DNA of 64,000 bases from Dillenia suffruticosa. Lineage: Eukaryota; Streptophyta; Magnoliopsida; Dilleniales; Dilleniaceae. The notes under the pieces were generated by a model. That model made no database searches, was not told the origin of the DNA, and worked only from the letters and a program-made list of their open reading frames with translations. Numbering within the stretch: the stretch's first letter is position 1; the number at the start of each line of letters is the position of its first letter. Made by a program: the position numbers and the translations under genes. Of the stretch, positions 60,166-64,000 are shown one piece after another. The stretch is from the NCBI GenBank assembly GCA_033439265.1, contig JAVTVX010000004.1, forward strand, positions 24,065,201-24,129,200, in the 5' to 3' direction.

Positions 60166-61079
60166 GCTTCTTCTGTTCCTTGTGTCTTTCTGGAGCATAA
60201 GGTTTGGAGGATGAAGCGATCATTCTTTAGGAATCTAAAATTTAACTATCCTTCCTGAACTGTGAAACTAAAATGCGAGTTGATCCTGTTAAATAGACAC
60301 CATGGAAAGCAAAACTGACCTCTGGAATTTATGTAGTGTTTGTTGTTTAGCCTTTAGCTGGTCTAGTTTGGTTTCTTCTTTTGAAACAATTTTATTAGTT
60401 TGATCAAATGTAGCTTTTCCATTGCAGTCATCTGAAACCATCGAATGCATTATGTATGCCATACTTGGCTGACGCACAAACGCAGATTTTTCTGCTGCTG
60501 CATTTTTAAAATAACTGCTGTATTTAGCCGTATCCCATAATATATATACGGCTTATTGATAGGTAAATTAGGTTTCTGTGGTTTGGTAAAGTAATTACAA
60601 CTTTGGAGCACACACTGTTATATTAATATGTGCGAAGGTTGGGGGTGGGGGGCTCCCACTCGGATCATATGCTGAAGTATTTACTGAATGTAAAGATTTG
60701 GTCTTTCACCTTTGCCTTAACAGTTATTCCTGTCACTGTCTACAACTTGCTTAAATCTGAACTATTGTCTTCATGGTCAACCCAATTCTATTCTCAATTG
60801 CAAAACCTTGCTGAACCTTTACTTTTCATTTTTCGTTTCACATCATTTAAGCAAACATGTAGTATCTTTGTCCAGCCACATTCAATGTTTGACTACATCT
60901 ACTGTTCTTGTTAGCATCTTCAATTTTAATTTAAAATGTTCTATTAACCTGAATTGAACGACCTTGATTTTACTTTAGATTGCGTTTGATGGATTAATTT
61001 AATTATTACATAAAAATTAGCTGAAACATAGTAGCCAATCAATTCATGCCATATCATTTTTTTTTTGTATTTGACTACA

Positions 61080-61220
61080 GGTATTTGAAATCCGACTAAT
61101 GTAATTCGAGTAGTTGTAGGGTCCATTTTAAAGGTCGGTTCTTTCATAATCTATTTTTTTATTTCTAATATTTAAATTCAAGAATTTGATTAAAAAAGTC
61201 TAGTGTCTTGCTACTAGATC
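61080..61220 (-). mobile_element. SINE-like copy, well preserved
   Basis: The minus strand reads GATCTAGTAGCAAGACACTAG (A-box-like), TCTTGAATTTAAATATTAG, AATAAAAAAATAGATTATG, AAAATGGACCCTACAACTAC, TCGAATTACATTAGTCGG and ATTTCAAATACC. It agrees with the 25150 and 39345 copies over the full length. Confidence 0.6.
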
Positions 61221-62349
61221 CATATGGTCATGCCATATCAATTTTGATACAAAATTAGACCCATTTTGACCCCTAAACAGATGGCATTTCTCATTTTCAG
61301 TAAATCATGATTGATAGTTTGTATATTATTGCCATTTATTCCACATCATTCCAAACCGAATTATTTAATAAAAGCATTCCGATAATTAAATGAATCTAAT
61401 TCATCTTTAAGACCAATCTTCTCTTTGGCGTGTCCTCTAAGTAGTGCCTTTTATAGCCTATTGATTATTGTTAAGGCACATGGAATTTGGACAGGGAATA
61501 GACTTCTAGTCTTGACACAATTTACAGACTGCTGGCATGACATGACCTTCGGTTAGTCACTGTTTTAGTCACTGTTCAGTGTGTGTTCCTGCATTTGCTG
61601 TGTTAAAAATTCTTCATTGGACTTGGCTTTTCTTCTTCATTGGACTTGGACTTACTTTCTTCTACCGGCCATTTCATCTGAAAGATTTAGCTGGGTTTTT
61701 TAGTACGAACATTCTACACGTTGAAATCTCTTTAACCAGCTTTCAAAAGGAAATACTTCTCCACAATCTATATTACTTACAACAGATCAGCATTGAGAAT
61801 TGTTAATTAGAAAAAATAAAGATTTTGTTCATAGTATGGTATTCTGTGATTGACATTGATAATGAAGAATAATATTTGTGGTTGTGAGTAGTTTTCTTTT
61901 TTTAGCTAATGAAAAGGGAGTTGGGGACTACCACGGTCCCGTAGTTTTTGAGGAATTAGATGCAGTATTGTAAACATTTGAAGTAACAAGTTACAAGGAG
62001 TTGTGTAAATTGGAAGTGCAAATCATATTTCTTGCTAATGAGGGTGCTTCCTTAAATCATTGGATTTGGGGTACTAATCTCTCTAAGAGTGATAGATATT
62101 TTCTTGATCTCGTAAAAATAAGTAAAGGGAAATTGAGAAGGAAACCCCAATTCATTATTATTATTATTATTATTATCATTTTTTAAATCATTTACCGGAG
62201 ATCGAGCTGGTCAAACTATGATGGCTTCGAGTTCCAGTGGAGGATAGAGATCCACATCATATATAGGTGCATACTTTATATTTGGCAAGGTGTGATCATT
62301 CCAGTTTTGGCAATTCTTTCATAAACCTTTTTCTTATTCCCCAAACCCT

Positions 62350-62530
62350 AGACATTTTTTTTTTTATACCTTGATTTGGTAATTATCTAATATTCAAAAT
62401 TTCACCCTGATTAATTTGAATTGACTGTTGCAAGGTCCACTTTGTGAGACGGGTCTTTCAATATTATTTTTTCCTTACTCAGGAGCAGTCGAATTGTCCA
62501 TCCGATTAAGGGACGAAAATATTCATTTCA
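62350..62530 (-). mobile_element. SINE-like copy, GATTAGTCG subfamily
   Basis: On the minus strand, GACAATTCGACTGCTCC (B-box-like) is followed by AAAGACCCGTCTCACAAAG, CAATTCAAATTAATCAGGG and a poly(A) (T-run at 62357-62366). The order matches the 15110 and 51118 copies. Confidence 0.5.
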
Positions 62531-63409
62531 ACAAGTGTTGATCCAAATCCTAGACATTTACTAAAGGTGCCAACCTCACATGGTTGTGCGTTGCTTTTCG
62601 ACATATCAATTTTTAGTTCTTGGTGTTAGTGATCTCTCCCTTCAAATTTGCCTTTAGCGTGCATCTCGAGAGAGAACCCTCGAGAGATTTTGTGCTTTGT
62701 GGTGTGGTGACGAGTTGGCCGACGCTTTCATCACTGATTTTCCTTTTGTGGGTTTTGCATTCGCTTGAATTTGATGGTAAGGAGTCATTGACAGCTGGCC
62801 TTCCATTTATATCAACCAAAGAATATCTACGTCATGGAGGCAATCAACCATGCAGATTGTAGAAGTTTTTGGGGCAGCGGAGAAAATCGTGCAGGAGAGA
62901 AATTTGATACATATTGTAGAAGGCAAACATGAATTGTCCTTGCATGGAGGCAGCAAATGAGCACGTGCAGATTGTGCTAGTGGTCCAAGAAGCTTGTAGT
63001 GTCTACCACAGAAGCGTGGCAGAACAATCAACCATGCAAATGTGTGCTTCTAATTCATTTTAGTTAACCTTTGTACGCCTCAGATACTGTTAATAATAGT
63101 ACAAGCAAATAGCCCATTTTCACTGTCCAGAGGGAGAAGATCTTCGGAGAGAGTGAGAATGGTGGTATTAATCTAGTGGGTTTTTGTTAAACTCAAGAAA
63201 ATTTATTGTGGATATTGATAAATTTGGGATTCGAGAGCACGGAATTCTGATTGGCAAGCAACAGAAGAGAGAAGTCAACCCGACCTCGTTGACACAGGTG
63301 TTGGTCCGACATTAGTTGATGGAGTTTCCTTGTCGTGACACGTAGCCCAACGATACACCCAAAGGAATTCCCTAATACCATCCCTTCAAATACACACAGG
63401 AAGGAGAAG

Positions 63410-63475
63410 TGAATCTGGCACGTGTGAGGACAGGTGGAAGGGTCCCACGAGCGAGTGGGGGTTCACGTGACAGGA
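63410..63475. promoter_or_regulatory. G-box cluster near the window edge
   Basis: GGCACGTGTG at about 63418-63427 and TTCACGTGAC at about 63462-63471 both contain the CACGTG palindrome. CACGTG also occurs at about 62961 and an ACACGTAG at about 63339. Two perfect G-boxes 44 bp apart are typical of stress- or ABA-responsive plant promoters. Which gene they serve is not visible here, and may lie beyond position 64000. Confidence 0.4.
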
Positions 63476-64000
63476 GTGTGGCCCTGAAAACTAGAAATCC
63501 AATTGGATTATTTTTGTAGTTTAGATTGTAGGATAGTGTACTTTTTTTGACCTGATTATTATCCCTACTTGACAATCCTGTTGGGTCTGCACTTAGCACC
63601 GTCTCCGCCACGGGTTCCCTTGCCCGTCTGTGTCTCAGGGGAGAGAGGAGAGAACAAGAGGGGGTTTTGTCTTAAATTCATACGTATGTTTTCCATATTA
63701 ATTAAGTTTATATAGTAAATTGTTTTATTATTAAAATTAAAATTTGATTTTGTCTTATATTTCACTTTCAATATAAGTTTTTAATTTTATCTTCAAGGAT
63801 AAATTAAAAATTCTAATTGATTTGTAATCATAACATTCCAAAAAAATTATATTGTATGACTTTAATATTTCATATTATATTAAAATAGTTATGATCTGGC
63901 CAAAGGAATTATAAATGGGTCATTTTTCTCCCAACCTTTGACCTCACAAGAGAATATTAGTAGTAATAGTAGTAGTATGGAGCCTTGAAGTTAGATTTTG
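63476..64000. other. Window end, no gene seen
   Basis: GC-richer DNA with GGGGAGAGAGGAGAGAAC at about 63639-63656, followed by A/T-rich sequence and a TAG/TAA trinucleotide run (63956-63977). It may be the upstream region of a gene outside the window; nothing coding is supported. Confidence 0.4.

Larger units (their letters stand above)
60166..63409. other. Intergenic region with SINE-like copies
   Basis: No gene supported. Short frames at 60630-60914, 61579-61806, 62001-62186 and 62620-62862 lack family resemblance. An (ATT)n run lies at about 62154-62176. Confidence 0.5.

Noticed and set aside
1..64000. CRISPR arrays, phage or bacterial operons
   Set aside because: All coding evidence is spliced plant genes; the repeats are microsatellites, TIRs, retroelements or local duplications, with no spaced identical repeats.

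Overview
This is nuclear DNA from a flowering plant, most likely a eudicot. The genes are split by AT-rich introns with GT..AG boundaries, intergenic space is very AT-rich, (CT)n/(GA)n tracts lie near several gene starts, and the transposon families are plant types (Mutator-like, Gypsy LTR, L1 and RTE LINEs, tRNA-derived SINEs). The species cannot be named from the sequence. No bacterial, organellar, viral or CRISPR feature was seen.

Layout. 1-736 (-): 5' end of a cation/calcium exchanger, cut by the window edge. 1351-3546: a 2.2 kb non-autonomous Mutator-like element with about 0.4 kb inverted repeats built from GC-rich palindromes and a 10-bp target duplication. 4082-4640: a decayed Gypsy-type LTR. 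7148-7618 (-): a small unknown intronless gene. 9351-9572 (-): a PPR gene fragment. 11581-14850 (+): an ALDH7 (antiquitin-type) pseudogene that keeps its intron-exon layout but is broken and truncated before the catalytic domain. 21453-21941 (-): a DUF1677 zinc-finger-like gene. 29237-34648 (-): a class 3 / diacylglycerol lipase-like gene, assembled here as 7 coding exons and 664 aa. 42438-50703 (+): a VIT + vWA protein related to inter-alpha-trypsin inhibitor heavy chains, 13 coding exons and 737 aa. 52866-58331 (+): a nucleoside diphosphate kinase-like gene, 5 coding exons and 175 aa, with a signal-like N-terminus and a C-terminal HDEL. 58332-64000: non-genic sequence with an RTE LINE tail and SINE-like copies, ending in a G-box cluster that may belong to a gene beyond the edge.

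The genes do not form a pathway. The VIT/vWA gene and the NDK gene run in tandem about 1.7 kb apart, and the lipase gene points away from them. The space between genes is dominated by decayed mobile DNA, especially about 20 possible copies of one tRNA-derived SINE-like superfamily. The strongest leads are the palindrome-module TIRs of the Mutator-like element, the ER-retention signal on the NDK-like protein, and the fourfold repeat in the 5' leader of the VIT/vWA gene. All exon models were read by eye from splice signals, frame continuity and remembered family features, with no alignment run.
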